NCBI RefSeq assembly: GCF_000731675.1
Contig: NZ_JMIT01000001.1
Location: 126,712 to 190,711, forward strand
Origin: Pseudomonas capeferrum
Lineage (GTDB): Bacteria > Pseudomonadota > Gammaproteobacteria > Pseudomonadales > Pseudomonadaceae
Reading direction: 5' to 3'
Length of the DNA: 64,000 nucleotides
Shown here: piece after piece, positions 34,685 to 44,621 of the stretch
How the letters are laid out: each line of letters begins with the position of its first letter
How positions within the stretch are numbered: position 1 is the first letter of the stretch
Program-made: the position numbers and the translations under genes
The notes under the pieces: generated by a model
Told to the model about the DNA's origin: nothing
Databases searched by the model: none
The model's input: only the letters and a program-made list of their open reading frames with translations

Positions 34685-35058
34685 CGGGCCCTCTGATGAA
34701 CACCATTCTGATCGTCGATGACGAATACCTGATCGCCGACATCCTCGGCTTCGCCCTTGAGGATGAAGGTTATCTGGTGGAGAAGGCGAGCAATGGCCTC
34801 AAGGCCCTGGAAGCGCTCAAGGAAAAACGCGTCGAGCTGGTGATCACCGACTACATGATGCCCCTGCTCAATGGCGAAGAGCTGGTGCGCTCGATGCGCG
34901 ATGAGCTGCACCTGAGCGACCTGCCGGTCATCTTGATGAGCGGCGGCCAGGTTAGCCAGGCCAACCACGGGTGCCCTGAACTGTTCGCCGCGGTATTCGA
35001 CAAACCCTTCGATATGGACAGGATGATCGCCAAGGTGCGCGAACTGGTGGGCACCTGA
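34681..35058 (+). CDS. single-domain response regulator
   Basis: This is 125 residues containing only a receiver domain (IVDDEYLIADILGFALEDEGY). Phosphoacceptor Asp57 is in VITDYMMP, and the conserved Lys is in VFDKPFDMD. GTG at 34681 overlaps the KaiC-like gene stop (GTGA) and has AGGGGAG upstream. ATG at 34696 is an alternative that removes five residues. It is the likely output or phosphate shuttle for the upstream kinase. Confidence 0.88.
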   Translation: MTGPLMNTILIVDDEYLIADILGFALEDEGYLVEKASNGLKALEALKEKRVELVITDYMMPLLNGEELVRSMRDELHLSDLPVILMSGGQVSQANHGCPELFAAVFDKPFDMDRMIAKVRELVGT

Positions 35059-35103
35059 GGCACCGTCGATCAAGCGCGTCCGTGCGTCTTGAGGCGGGGT
35101 CGC

Positions 35104-35301
35104 TCAGTGCGAGTCGTCGTGTTTTTCCGGGGCCGGGCTGCCAGCCTGGATACGCTTGAAGATCTCTTCGCGGTGCACCTGGACATCTTTCGGTGCGTCG
35201 ATACCAATCCTCACCTGCATCCCTTTGACGCCCAGAATGGTGACTTTGATGTCATCGTTGATGACGATGCTTTCGCCAACCTTACGGGTGAGTATCAGCA
35301 T
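35104..35301 (-). CDS. csrA: CsrA/RsmA-family RNA-binding regulator
   Basis: This 65-residue protein is a whole CsrA ([16 protein letters not shown], then [18 protein letters not shown]). It binds GGA motifs in mRNA leaders to control translation of biofilm, metabolism and secretion genes. Key residues Leu4 and Arg44 are kept. Pseudomonas has several paralogues (RsmA, RsmE and others), and which one this is cannot be fixed. AAGGAG precedes the ATG at 35301. It is convergent with the receiver gene. Confidence 0.93.
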   Translation of the reverse strand: MLILTRKVGESIVINDDIKVTILGVKGMQVRIGIDAPKDVQVHREEIFKRIQAGSPAPEKHDDSH

Positions 35302-35554
35302 GTAGTTCTCCTTGGTAATGTTGAAATCCGTCGGGCTATTTGCCGCGGCGGTGGGAGCCAGTCCCTCTTCCTTCTCATTAAAGACGCTTTCGGCGGATAG
35401 GAATTCCCCGACAGACAAATTCTGTTGCGTGTCTTCAGTTGCAGGCGCCGATAGTTACCGCAAGCGGATTGTCGGCGAAGGTGCTCGGTGGCAAGAATAG
35501 GGGGGTTCAGCCCGTATTGGAAATTTCTCTGCATCATGGCCTAAATAGACAGTG

Positions 35555-36577
35555 TCAATGATCGTACTGTTCCTCTAGTGCCTGAAGAAATAACAGCAAC
35601 GCGACTTCCTCCGGGTCCAGGCCCTTGCGGTTACGCTTGCGCGGCAAACTGGCCAGCCGCCCGAGGGCAAAGTGTTCCAGCACCGCCGGGTGGATGTAGC
35701 AGCGTCGGCACACCGCCGGGGTGTTGCCCAGGCGTGTGGCTACCTGTTTGACGATGGCTGCGACCTGGCGCTTCGCTTCGCTTTCCGGCTCCCATGCCAG
35801 CGGCCTGAGCAGATCCAGCGCCAGGCTGCTGCCGGCCCAGGTGCGGTAGTCCTTGGCAGTGAAATCGGCGCCAGTGAGTTCCTGCAAAAACTGGTTGATC
35901 TCGCTGGAGCCGACGCTGCGGCGTTGGCCGTCTTCGTCCAGGTACTGGAACAGCGCCTGGCCCGGCAGCTCCATGCAACGCTTGAGCAGGTTTGCCAGGC
36001 GCCGGTCATGCAAGGTGACGTCGTGCTCGACGCCGCGCTTGCCGCGGAACTGGAAGCGGATGGTGCCGCCTTGCACCTTGACGTGGCGGTTGCGCAGCGT
36101 GGTCAGCCCGTATGACTGGTTGTCGCGCAGGTAACGCTGGTTGCCGATGCGGATCAGGGTGTGGTCCAGCAGGCTCACCACCAGTGCCATGACCTTTTCC
36201 CGGTCCAGGCCCGGGCGGGCCAGGTGCGTTTCCAGTTGCAGGCGCAGTTTCGGCAGTGCCTGAGCAAAGGCCAGCATGCGCCCGTATTTGTGCTGGTCAC
36301 GCAGTTCGCGCCATTGCTCATGGTAGCGGTACTGCTTGCGGCCACGGGCGTCGCGGCCAGTGGCTTGCAGGTGACCCTGCGGGTCGGCGCAGATCCACAC
36401 TTCGCTGTACGCCGGCGGAATCACCAGCGCGGCGATGCGCGCGAGGGTGTCGGCGTCGCGCACCCGTTGGCCCTCGGCGTCAAAGTAGATGAAGCGGTCG
36501 CGCCAGCGCCGCCGGCTCAGGCCCGGTTGGCTGTCGTCAACGTAATGCAAGGTGCGGGGCAGGGGGCAGTCGAGCAT
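35555..36577 (-). CDS. type IB DNA topoisomerase (viral/eukaryotic type)
   Basis: This is 340 residues. Typical blocks are RRRWRDRFIYFDAEG, VWICADPQGHLQATGRDARGRKQYRYHEQWRELR and KDYRTWAGS with the active-site region; the catalytic Tyr candidate is in RRCYIHPAV. It relaxes supercoils without ATP through a 3'-phosphotyrosine. Such bacterial Top1B genes are scattered in Pseudomonas and are thought to have been transferred. The gene lies alone on the minus strand, just upstream of modC with 57 bases between. Confidence 0.92.
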   Translation of the reverse strand: MLDCPLPRTLHYVDDSQPGLSRRRWRDRFIYFDAEGQRVRDADTLARIAALVIPPAYSEVWICADPQGHLQATGRDARGRKQYRYHEQWRELRDQHKYGRMLAFAQALPKLRLQLETHLARPGLDREKVMALVVSLLDHTLIRIGNQRYLRDNQSYGLTTLRNRHVKVQGGTIRFQFRGKRGVEHDVTLHDRRLANLLKRCMELPGQALFQYLDEDGQRRSVGSSEINQFLQELTGADFTAKDYRTWAGSSLALDLLRPLAWEPESEAKRQVAAIVKQVATRLGNTPAVCRRCYIHPAVLEHFALGRLASLPRKRNRKGLDPEEVALLLFLQALEEQYDH

Positions 36578-36634
36578 TGGCGGCAGGCCTCGATCAGGTC
36601 ACTGATCAATGGACAACGGCCGCGTGGTGGTTGC

Positions 36635-37726
36635 TCAGCCCAACAATGCCACCGACTTGATCTGGGCAAACAGTGCCTGGCCCGGGTGCAGGCCCAACTG
36701 GTCTGCCGAATAGCGAGTGATACGCGCCAGCAAGGCATTGCCGCCGGCATCCAGGCTGACCAGGACATGGGCCGGGTTGTCTGCCGGGCGGCTTTCACGC
36801 ACCCGCACCGGCAACCGATTGAGGATGCTCGAGGCGCTGTCTGCGGCCAGGGCCAGGCTTACATCGCGGGCCTGAACCTTGACCCGCAGGGTACTGCCCA
36901 TGACATGCGCAGGGTGGGCGATGCGCAAGAGTGGCGCGCTACTGCCGGGCAGGCGTAGGTCGAGCAAATCGTAATGAGGGTCATGACCGACCACCAGGCC
37001 TTCGAACACCACCCCGGCGTCCTCGCCCTGGGCCAATGAAAGGTCGAGGCGCGCCAGCGTTTCGCCGATCGGGCCGCTGGCCACGGCCTGGCCTTGCTCC
37101 AGCAACACCAGGTGGTCTGCCAGCCGCGCCACTTCGTCCTGGGCGTGGCTGACATACACCAGCGGGATCTCCAGCTCGTCATGCAGGCGCTCCAGGTACG
37201 GCAGGATCTCGCGCTTGCGCGGCCCGTCGAGGGCCGCCAGTGGCTCGTCCATCAGCAACAGCCGTGGGCTGCTGAGCAGCGCACGGGCAATGCCGACGCG
37301 CTGGGCCTCGCCGCCGGACAAGGTGGCCGGGCGGCGTGCCAGCAGGTGGCCGATGCCCAACAGTTGGCAGGCCTGATCAAGGCTGACCTTGCGCTCGCCC
37401 GGCGCAATTCGCCGCCAGCCGAACTCCAGGTTGCTGCGTACCGACAGGTGCGGGAACAGGCTGGCTTCCTGGAATACGTAGCCCACCGGTCGCAGATGCG
37501 GCGCCTGGAAATAGCCGCTCGCGCTGTCTTCCCAAACCTCGCCGTTGATCTCGATATACGCGCTGGCAGCCCGCTCCAGCCCCGCCAGGCAGCGCAGGCA
37601 TGACGTCTTGCCCGAGCCGGAGTGGCCGAACAGCGCGCTGATACCGCGCCCTGGCAGCAGCAGGTCGACATCCAGGGTAAAGTCGTCGCGCGCCAACTCC
37701 AGGCGCGCCACAATCGATCCAGTCAT
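36635..37726 (-). CDS. modC: molybdate ABC transporter ATP-binding protein
   Basis: This is 363 residues. Walker A is GHSGSGKT, signature [15 protein letters not shown], Walker [14 protein letters not shown]-loop VYVSHAQDE. The C-terminal region (about residues 290-355) is a TOBE domain, as in ModC. It powers molybdate import. It starts at 37726 within the coupled modABC operon, one base after modB. Confidence 0.95.
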   Translation of the reverse strand: MTGSIVARLELARDDFTLDVDLLLPGRGISALFGHSGSGKTSCLRCLAGLERAASAYIEINGEVWEDSASGYFQAPHLRPVGYVFQEASLFPHLSVRSNLEFGWRRIAPGERKVSLDQACQLLGIGHLLARRPATLSGGEAQRVGIARALLSSPRLLLMDEPLAALDGPRKREILPYLERLHDELEIPLVYVSHAQDEVARLADHLVLLEQGQAVASGPIGETLARLDLSLAQGEDAGVVFEGLVVGHDPHYDLLDLRLPGSSAPLLRIAHPAHVMGSTLRVKVQARDVSLALAADSASSILNRLPVRVRESRPADNPAHVLVSLDAGGNALLARITRYSADQLGLHPGQALFAQIKSVALLG

Positions 37727-37727
37727 T

Positions 37728-38407
37728 TCAGCTCCAGCCAGCCTTGCCGCGGCGCCCAGCGTATAGCAATAGCAGCACCAGGAACGAGAACACCAGCATG
37801 GCACCGGCCAGCCAGTGGGCTTGCGAATATTCCATGGCCTCGACGTGATCGAAGATCTGTACCGAGACCACGCGGGTCTTGTCGGGGATGTTGCCGCCAA
37901 TCATCAGCACCACGCCAAACTCGCCCACGGTATGGGCGAAACCCAGGATGCTCGCGGTGACGAAGCCGGGGCGGGCCAGCGGCAGTACCACATGAACGAA
38001 GGTGTCCCAGGGGCTGGCGCGCAGGGTGGCTGCAACTTCCAGTGGCCGTTGGCCGATAGCGCCAAAGGCATTTTGCAGCGGCTGCACCACGAACGGCATG
38101 GAATAGATCACCGAGCCGATCACCAACCCCGTGAAGCTGAACACCACGCTACCCAGGCCTAGCGCCTGGGTAGCCTGGCCGAGCCAACCGTGCGGGCCGA
38201 GGGCGATCAGCAGGTAAAAGCCGATCACCGTCGGTGGCAGCACCAGCGGCAACGCCACCACGGCGCCCACCGGCCCGCGTAACCACGAACGCGTGCGTGC
38301 CAGCCACCAGGCGATGGGCGTACCGAGGACCAGCAGAATCAGGGTGGTCAAGCTGGCTAGTTTGACGGTCAGCCAGATTGCCCCCAGGTCACTGGCGTCC
38401 AGTGGCA

Positions 38408-38408
<1 letters not shown>
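37728..38408 (-). CDS. modB: molybdate ABC transporter permease
   Basis: This is 226 residues with five to six membrane segments. The EAA loop is [25 protein letters not shown]. The [14 protein letters not shown] segment is typical of ModB. It overlaps modA by one base and lies directly before modC, so it is translated as part of one operon. Confidence 0.95.
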
Positions 38409-39184
<776 letters not shown>

Positions 39185-39186
39185 TT

Positions 39187-39214
39187 ATCGTTATAGCGTT
39201 AACTATATAGCGAT
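39187..39214. promoter_or_regulatory. ModE-type operator upstream of modA
   Basis: Read on the minus strand, ATCGCTATATA, seven bases, then CTATAACGAT. This matches the known ModE palindrome (CGCTATATA then TATATAACG) at nearly all positions, so ModE with molybdate should repress modABC. No modE gene lies in the window. Confidence 0.85.
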
Positions 39215-39273
39215 ACGCCATTGGCCGGGAAGGGCCTGAGGGCAACTGTGTTATAGGCGTTCGCCAACCGGGT

Positions 39274-40350
39274 TCAGCGCCCGATTTGTTGCAGGGCCTT
39301 GTCGGCGATATCCTGGGTCAGCTCACCTGCCGGCAAGTGCCTGCCCAGGCGCAGCGCCTGGCCTGACCAGAGGTTGCTGAAGTCGCTGTTGCCCTGGGGG
39401 GCGGTGATTGCGCGCAGCGGCATCAGCGCGCCACCCGCCAGCGGAAAGCGCGGTGCCAGCTCGCTCATCGGACCCAGCTCGCGCATGACGCGATTGATGA
39501 TGCCCCGCGCTGGGCGGCCGGTGAACAGATTGGTCAGTGCGGTTTCGCTGGCCGGCGCGGTGTCCAGAGCGTGGCGGTGAGCGGTAGAAACCTTGGCCTC
39601 AGGGCAGAACAGGTAGGCCGTGCCGATCTGCACGGCCGACGCGCCGAGGGCCAGGGCCGCGACCAGGCCGCGGTGGTCGCCGATGCCGCCGGCTGCAATC
39701 ACCGGCACCTCGACCGCATCGGCAATCTGCGGCACCAGGGCGAAAGTGCCAATCTGGCTGGTGATTTCTTCGCTGAGGAACATGCCGCGATGGCCGCCGG
39801 CTTCATAGCCCATGGCGATGATCGCGTCGCAGCCGTGGCGCTCCAGCCACACCGCTTCTGCCACCGTGGTGGCGCTGGACAGCACCTTGGCGCCGGTTGC
39901 CTTGACCCTCTGCAGCAACTGCGGCGCGGGCAGGCCGAAATGGAAACTCACCACTTCAGGGCGCAGTCGCTCGACCAGTTGGCAGCTTTGCTCATCGAAA
40001 GGCGCACGGTTGGAGACCGGGGTAGGGGCCTCGAAGTCGGCACCCAATTCGCTGTAGTAAGGCTTCAGTGCCTGCTTCCAGCGCGCATCGCGCTCGGCAT
40101 CGGGCAGCGGTGGCTGGTGGCAGAAGAAGTTCAGGTTCAGCGGGCGCCCAGGGCAGGCGGCGCGAAATGCTTCGATCTCTTCAGCGATCTGCGCGGCGGT
40201 GAGCATGGCGCAGGGCAGCGCACCGAGGCCGCCCGCAGCGCCCACGGCAATGGCCATGGCCGAGCCGGTCGCACCGGCCATCGGCGCCTGGAGAATGGGC
40301 AGCTCGATGCCCAGCAGATCGAGGATGCGACGGTCAGGCCACTGGCTCAT
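39274..40350 (-). CDS. nitronate monooxygenase family protein
   Basis: This is 358 residues in a TIM-barrel FMN fold of the NMO/FabK group. N-terminal ILQAPMAGATGSAMA, GFEAGGHRG-type MGYEAGGHRGMF and AAGGIGDHRGL FMN-binding segments are present. The AGGHRG motif is that of class I nitronate monooxygenase, which oxidises nitroalkane-derived nitronates such as propionate 3-nitronate. It is on the same strand as two small conserved genes upstream. AAGGAG supports the start. Confidence 0.88.
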   Translation of the reverse strand: MSQWPDRRILDLLGIELPILQAPMAGATGSAMAIAVGAAGGLGALPCAMLTAAQIAEEIEAFRAACPGRPLNLNFFCHQPPLPDAERDARWKQALKPYYSELGADFEAPTPVSNRAPFDEQSCQLVERLRPEVVSFHFGLPAPQLLQRVKATGAKVLSSATTVAEAVWLERHGCDAIIAMGYEAGGHRGMFLSEEITSQIGTFALVPQIADAVEVPVIAAGGIGDHRGLVAALALGASAVQIGTAYLFCPEAKVSTAHRHALDTAPASETALTNLFTGRPARGIINRVMRELGPMSELAPRFPLAGGALMPLRAITAPQGNSDFSNLWSGQALRLGRHLPAGELTQDIADKALQQIGR

Positions 40351-40401
40351 GCGATTCTCCTTGCGGGGCAGCGTGATCGGTACGGCAGTGCACGTGGGCG
40401 T

Positions 40402-40572
40402 TTACAGGGCCTTGCTGACCTGGATGTCGCTGATCTTCACGGCATCGTCGCCGTGGATCTTTTGCAGCGCTTGCAGGGCCTGCTCCACGGAAGCCTCGGG
40501 CATGAACGCGAATTCAAAGCGGCGCTCGCCGTCGAGTTTGTATTTGATGACGTACTTGATGGTCTGGGTCAT
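40402..40572 (-). CDS. 56-residue hypothetical protein
   Basis: MTQTIKYVIKYKLDGERR, then FEFAFMPEASVEQALQAL, then IHGDDAVKISDIQV. It has no signal peptide, and the pattern resembles a small alpha-beta domain. GACCGCC lies before the ATG, so the ribosome site is poor, but codon use and the position between DUF1883 and the nitronate monooxygenase gene, seven bases from the former, support it. Confidence 0.65.
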   Translation of the reverse strand: MTQTIKYVIKYKLDGERRFEFAFMPEASVEQALQALQKIHGDDAVKISDIQVSKAL

Positions 40573-40579
40573 GGCGGTC

Positions 40580-40882
40580 TTATCTGAGTTTCGACGACGA
40601 GCGACGGATGATCTTGATCTTGTGGGTCAAGGTCGGTTTGCGCGTTACCGAGATCGGGCGAGTGGTCACGGTATCGAGGGTGATGTTCCAGAAACCGGTA
40701 CTTGGCACGGTGATCTTTGCCGGGAACTGGTCAAAAGCACCCCCGTGGTAGGTGTGCCGGCCGCCATTTTTGAAACTGCGGAAGTTGGCGTCGTTCATCA
40801 GGCGGATGTTGCAGCGCTGGGAGCACTCGATGACGACGATATCGTCTTCGTTCAGGTGCTCGCGCTGGTGTACGAATTTCAT
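40580..40882 (-). CDS. DUF1883 domain protein
   Basis: This is 100 residues. FVHQREHLNEDDIVVIECSQ, IRLMNDANFRSFKNGGRHTY and FPAKITVPSTGFWNITLDTV match the DUF1883 family closely. The function is unknown. ATG at 40882 is preferred over 40927 because family members start at MKFVH. It is probably in an operon with the two genes below it. Confidence 0.88.
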   Translation of the reverse strand: MKFVHQREHLNEDDIVVIECSQRCNIRLMNDANFRSFKNGGRHTYHGGAFDQFPAKITVPSTGFWNITLDTVTTRPISVTRKPTLTHKIKIIRRSSSKLR

Positions 40883-41043
40883 GTGATGCTCCGCAAGGTT
40901 TGGATCTGCAAAGGCGAAAGATACCACGATGTAGCGTTACACTGCCGCGCCTGTTGGCCAGGCGTAGATAAATCTGCCAAAGCAGGGAGCAAAACAGCCC
41001 GGCGGTGGTCGAACGGGATTCTTGAAAGGCAGAGGTGCTGCAA

Positions 41044-41403
41044 ATGAAATGGATGGTAGCGGCGTTGTCCCTGACGCTGGGTGGCTGTGTCAGCGTTTCG
41101 GAGCTTGAACAATCGCGCGAAACAATGGATGTGATCTCTGGCAAGACGCCGCGTGAATACGCAGATTGCATCAAGCAGAAGCTGGCCGATACCCGTGATC
41201 CGTTGGTCGAGGAGCCGCGAGGCGACGGCCTGCGCCTGATCGTGCCGCAGAAGCTGACGTCCGGGGCCGGGCCTGCGGCGCTGGTCGATATCGACAAGCG
41301 TGGCAGCGGCAGCAGCATCAAACTGCGTGAGCGGTTGAACAACTTCCCGCTGCGCCTGGGCGACGTGCGCACGGCGACGACGCAGTGCATTTCTGGCCAT
41401 TGA
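41044..41403 (+). CDS. small lipoprotein
   Basis: This is 119 residues. Signal with lipobox LTLGGC (Cys about 15), then SVSELEQSRETMDVISGKTPREYADCIKQK and a C-terminal Cys (TTQCISGH) that may form a disulfide with Cys in ADCIKQK. GAGGTG lies upstream of ATG at 41044. No family is recognised. Confidence 0.65.
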   Translation: MKWMVAALSLTLGGCVSVSELEQSRETMDVISGKTPREYADCIKQKLADTRDPLVEEPRGDGLRLIVPQKLTSGAGPAALVDIDKRGSGSSIKLRERLNNFPLRLGDVRTATTQCISGH

Positions 41404-41547
41404 TCTGGCGCAATTGATTCGCGGTTAAAAAGCCAATAACCCTCGCTTGGCGAGTCTGGCGTTGTTGCGATTTGCCTTACGGGGCTAGTATCCATTTGCT
41501 TATGTTTTTTAAGCCTAAGCTTATAACAAAAGAAATGGAGATTCGTG

Positions 41548-42198
41548 ATGACACCGTTGAGTCGAGTCGTGATCGGCAGCTTGCTGATCCTGGCCTGGCC
41601 CACGGCGCATGCCGCCGATGGCCAGAAAATATTCACCCAGGGCGGGGCGAACCCCGCCGCCATGGCCTGCCTAGGTTGCCATGGGCCAGACGGCAAGGGC
41701 ATTGCCGCCGCTGGGTTCCCCCGTTTGGCCGGGTTACCCGCCGGCTACCTGAGCAAACAGTTGCACGACTGGCGTGATGGCACGCGCAAGCAGCCGGTGA
41801 TGGAACCGCTCGCCAAGGCTTTGAGCGAAGACGAGATCAAGGCGGTCAGCGCGTACCTGGCCAGCCTACCGGCCGAGCCAGCGGCTGACCTGCGCCGCCA
41901 GCAGATTGCCGATGACCCCACCACGCGCATGGCCCTGTACGGTGATTGGGGGCGACAGATACCCGGTTGTGTGCAATGCCACGGCCCTGGTGGCAGTGGT
42001 GTAGGTGAGCATTTTCCGCCCTTGGCAGGCCAGCCTGCGGCTTACTTGATGGCGCAGCTCAATGCCTGGCGCGACGGCAGCCGCAGCAATGACCCCAACC
42101 AACTGATGGTCGGCGTGGCCAAGGCCATGACCGATGACGAGGTCAAGGCCATTGCCGAGTTCTTCGCCCGCCCCGCCCGCCAGGAGGTCACGCCATGA
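41548..42198 (+). CDS. dihaem cytochrome c, TsdB/c4-like
   Basis: This is 216 residues. Signal peptide (cut after AHA near residue 20) and two c-type haem sites, CLGCH and CVQCH, about 98 residues apart with a repeated c4-like fold. It overlaps the downstream cytochrome gene by four bases. The order dihaem c4 then TsdA-like matches tsdB-tsdA of P. stutzeri, where TsdB is the electron acceptor. ATG at 41548 is chosen over GTG 41545. Confidence 0.85.
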   Translation: MTPLSRVVIGSLLILAWPTAHAADGQKIFTQGGANPAAMACLGCHGPDGKGIAAAGFPRLAGLPAGYLSKQLHDWRDGTRKQPVMEPLAKALSEDEIKAVSAYLASLPAEPAADLRRQQIADDPTTRMALYGDWGRQIPGCVQCHGPGGSGVGEHFPPLAGQPAAYLMAQLNAWRDGSRSNDPNQLMVGVAKAMTDDEVKAIAEFFARPARQEVTP

Positions 42199-43109
42199 AG
42201 CCCTTGATTCCCGCCGCGCTGCTGTTGGCCATGGGCAGTGCCCAGGCGGCCCCGATCGCCATGGAAGACCAGTCGCAGTTGAAGGTGCCAGGCGTGCAGG
42301 CCGCGCCGCAGTTCGTGCCGCCCGCCGAAAGCGAGTTGCCGGACAATGCCTTTGGCAAGATGGTCCGCGAGGGCCATGCCTTGTTTGTCGATACCCGACG
42401 CAAGATGCCGGAAGCCGTGGGTAACGGTTTGAACTGCAGCAACTGCCACCTCGACCAGGGGCGGCTGGCACACTCCGCGCCGATGTGGGGCGCGTACCCG
42501 ATGTACCCGGCCTATCGCAAGAAAAACGACAAGGTCAACACCTATGCCGAGCGCATCCAGGGGTGTTTCCAGTTCAGCATGAACGGCAAGCCACCGGCGG
42601 CAGACAGCCCGCAGATGACGGCGCTGTCGGTGTATGCCTACTGGTTGTCGACCAAGGCACCCACAGGCGTCGAGATCGCGGGTCGCGGCTATCCGGACGT
42701 GGCGCAACCCCAGGGTGGCTACGACTTCAAGCGCGGCCAGCAGGTTTACCGTGAGCAATGTGCGATTTGCCATGGTGACAACGGCGAAGGGCAGAAGGTG
42801 GCCGGTGAGTACGTGATGCCGCCGCTGTGGGGCAAGGACTCCTACAACTGGGGGGCCGGTATGCACCGGATCAACACGGCAGCGTCCTTCATCAAGTACA
42901 ACATGCCACTGGGCAAACCGGGCAGCTTGAGCGATCAACAGGCCTGGGATGTGGCGGCGTGGATCAACCGCCACGAACGGCCGCAGGACCCGCGCTTGGT
43001 GGAGGGGTCTGTGGAGAAGACGCGGCTGAAGTTTCATGCCAATGACGGGGTGAACCTGTATGGCCAGCAAGTCGAGGGGGTGTTGATCGGGCAGGGAACG
43101 GGTAGCTGA
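42195..43109 (+). CDS. dihaem cytochrome c, thiosulfate dehydrogenase TsdA-like
   Basis: This is 304 residues. Signal peptide, then haem sites CSNCH (about residue 80) and CAICH (about residue 190). Between them ERIQGCFQFSMNGKPP contains the conserved Cys proposed to bind haem 1 in TsdA, and APMWGAYPMYPAYRKKND precedes it. TsdA oxidises thiosulfate to tetrathionate in the periplasm. The overlapping upstream gene would take the electrons. It could also act as another SoxA-related cytochrome. Confidence 0.8.
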   Translation: MKPLIPAALLLAMGSAQAAPIAMEDQSQLKVPGVQAAPQFVPPAESELPDNAFGKMVREGHALFVDTRRKMPEAVGNGLNCSNCHLDQGRLAHSAPMWGAYPMYPAYRKKNDKVNTYAERIQGCFQFSMNGKPPAADSPQMTALSVYAYWLSTKAPTGVEIAGRGYPDVAQPQGGYDFKRGQQVYREQCAICHGDNGEGQKVAGEYVMPPLWGKDSYNWGAGMHRINTAASFIKYNMPLGKPGSLSDQQAWDVAAWINRHERPQDPRLVEGSVEKTRLKFHANDGVNLYGQQVEGVLIGQGTGS

Positions 43110-43211
43110 CGGGTTTGCTGCGCCGGCCGCCTTCTTTTGTCATCTGCCCGTCACCGCCCTGCAACCACCTTCGGGTTGCAATGACCGCCATCATCCTCAA
43201 GGAGCGCGGCC

Positions 43212-44573
43212 ATGGAACTCTGTGTGATCGGGGCGGGGTATGTCGGCTTGGTAACGGCGGCCTGTTTTGCCGAAATGGGCAACCGGGTGACCTGCCTGGA
43301 ACGTGATCCGCAGCGCTTGATGCAGTTGCGCCAGGGCCAGAGCCCGATCCACGAGCCAGGCCTGCCGGCACTCTTGCATAGCGGCATGCAGGCGGGCCGC
43401 CTGCTGTTCAGCGATGATTGGCAGCAGGCGCTGGCCAGTGCCGAGGTGGTGTTTATCGCCGTGGGCACGCCCAGCCAGGAGGACGGTTCGGCCGATCTGC
43501 AGCATGTGCTGGGCGTTGCCGACAGCCTGGGGCGCCACCTGACACGCCCAGGCCTGGTGGTGAACAAGTCGACAGTACCGGTAGGTACTGCAGAGCGGGT
43601 GGCCCGGCACATTGCAGTCGGTTTGCGCGCGCGTGGCGCAGGCTTTGCTGTCGAGGTGGCGAGCAACCCCGAGTTTCTCAAGGAGGGCAGCGCCATCGAT
43701 GACTTCATGCGCCCCGACCGCATCATTATCGGCAGCGACAGTGCGGCGGCCGGCCAGTGCCTGCAGCGGCTGTATGCACCCTTTGTGCGTAACTGCGAAC
43801 GCATTCTGTTGATGGCGCCCCGCGCCGCCGAGTTCAGCAAATACGCCGCCAACGCCTTTCTGGCCACCAAGATTTCCTTCATCAATGAGCTGGCGGGGCT
43901 TTGCGCACAGCTGGATGTGGACATCGAGCAGGTGCGCCGGGGCATCGGCAGTGATCGGCGCATCGGCAGCCATTTTATCTATGCCGGGTGTGGCTACGGC
44001 GGTTCGTGCTTCCCCAAGGATGTCCGGGCCCTGCTTCGCACTGCCGAGCAGCAGGGCTACCAGGCCGCGATTTTGCAGGCGGTGCAGGCACGCAACGACG
44101 AACAGAAGACCTTGCTGTTCAAGGCGCTGCACCAGCACTTTGGCGGCTTCATGCGTGGGCGTAGCGTCGCGCTCTGGGGGCTGGCCTTCAAACCGGGCAC
44201 TGACGACCTTCGCGAGGCGCCCAGTCTGGTGCTGATCGATGCGTTGCTTGCGGCGGGGGCCCGGGTACAGGCCTGCGACCCGGTGGCACTTGGCGGCATG
44301 CAGGGGCGTTATCCGCAGGCCGTGGCCAGCGGTCAGTTGCGCCTGAGCGAAGACCCTTACGCCTGTGTCGAGGGCGCAGACGCCCTGGTGCTGGTGACCG
44401 AATGGAAGCAGTTTCGGCAGCCGGATTTCGTGCGTGTGCGGGGGCTTATGCGTATGCCAGTGCTATTTGATGGGCGCAATATTTACGATCCCTTGGAACT
44501 ATCTACACTGGGTTATCTCTATCATGGCATCGGTCGGCCTCAGGCGGGGCATTGTAAGGTGACTGCCGCCTGA
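43212..44573 (+). CDS. ugd: UDP-glucose 6-dehydrogenase
   Basis: This is 453 residues. NAD motif VIGAGYVGLVTAA, catalytic Cys in YGGSCFPKD, and GLAFKPGTDDLREAPS in the C-terminal domain. It converts UDP-glucose to UDP-glucuronate for polysaccharide and lipid A modification. It lies 48 bases upstream of galU, which makes its substrate. AAGGAG precedes the ATG at 43212. Confidence 0.96.
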   Translation: MELCVIGAGYVGLVTAACFAEMGNRVTCLERDPQRLMQLRQGQSPIHEPGLPALLHSGMQAGRLLFSDDWQQALASAEVVFIAVGTPSQEDGSADLQHVLGVADSLGRHLTRPGLVVNKSTVPVGTAERVARHIAVGLRARGAGFAVEVASNPEFLKEGSAIDDFMRPDRIIIGSDSAAAGQCLQRLYAPFVRNCERILLMAPRAAEFSKYAANAFLATKISFINELAGLCAQLDVDIEQVRRGIGSDRRIGSHFIYAGCGYGGSCFPKDVRALLRTAEQQGYQAAILQAVQARNDEQKTLLFKALHQHFGGFMRGRSVALWGLAFKPGTDDLREAPSLVLIDALLAAGARVQACDPVALGGMQGRYPQAVASGQLRLSEDPYACVEGADALVLVTEWKQFRQPDFVRVRGLMRMPVLFDGRNIYDPLELSTLGYLYHGIGRPQAGHCKVTAA

Positions 44574-44621
44574 TTAGACTGCGCCGAATTCCACAGGCCT
44601 AGCCTTTGTTTAAGGACGTAT

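Noticed and set aside
41405..41547. Anr/Fnr-like box upstream of the cytochrome pair
   Set aside because: Only a half site TTGAT is present; the second half does not match.
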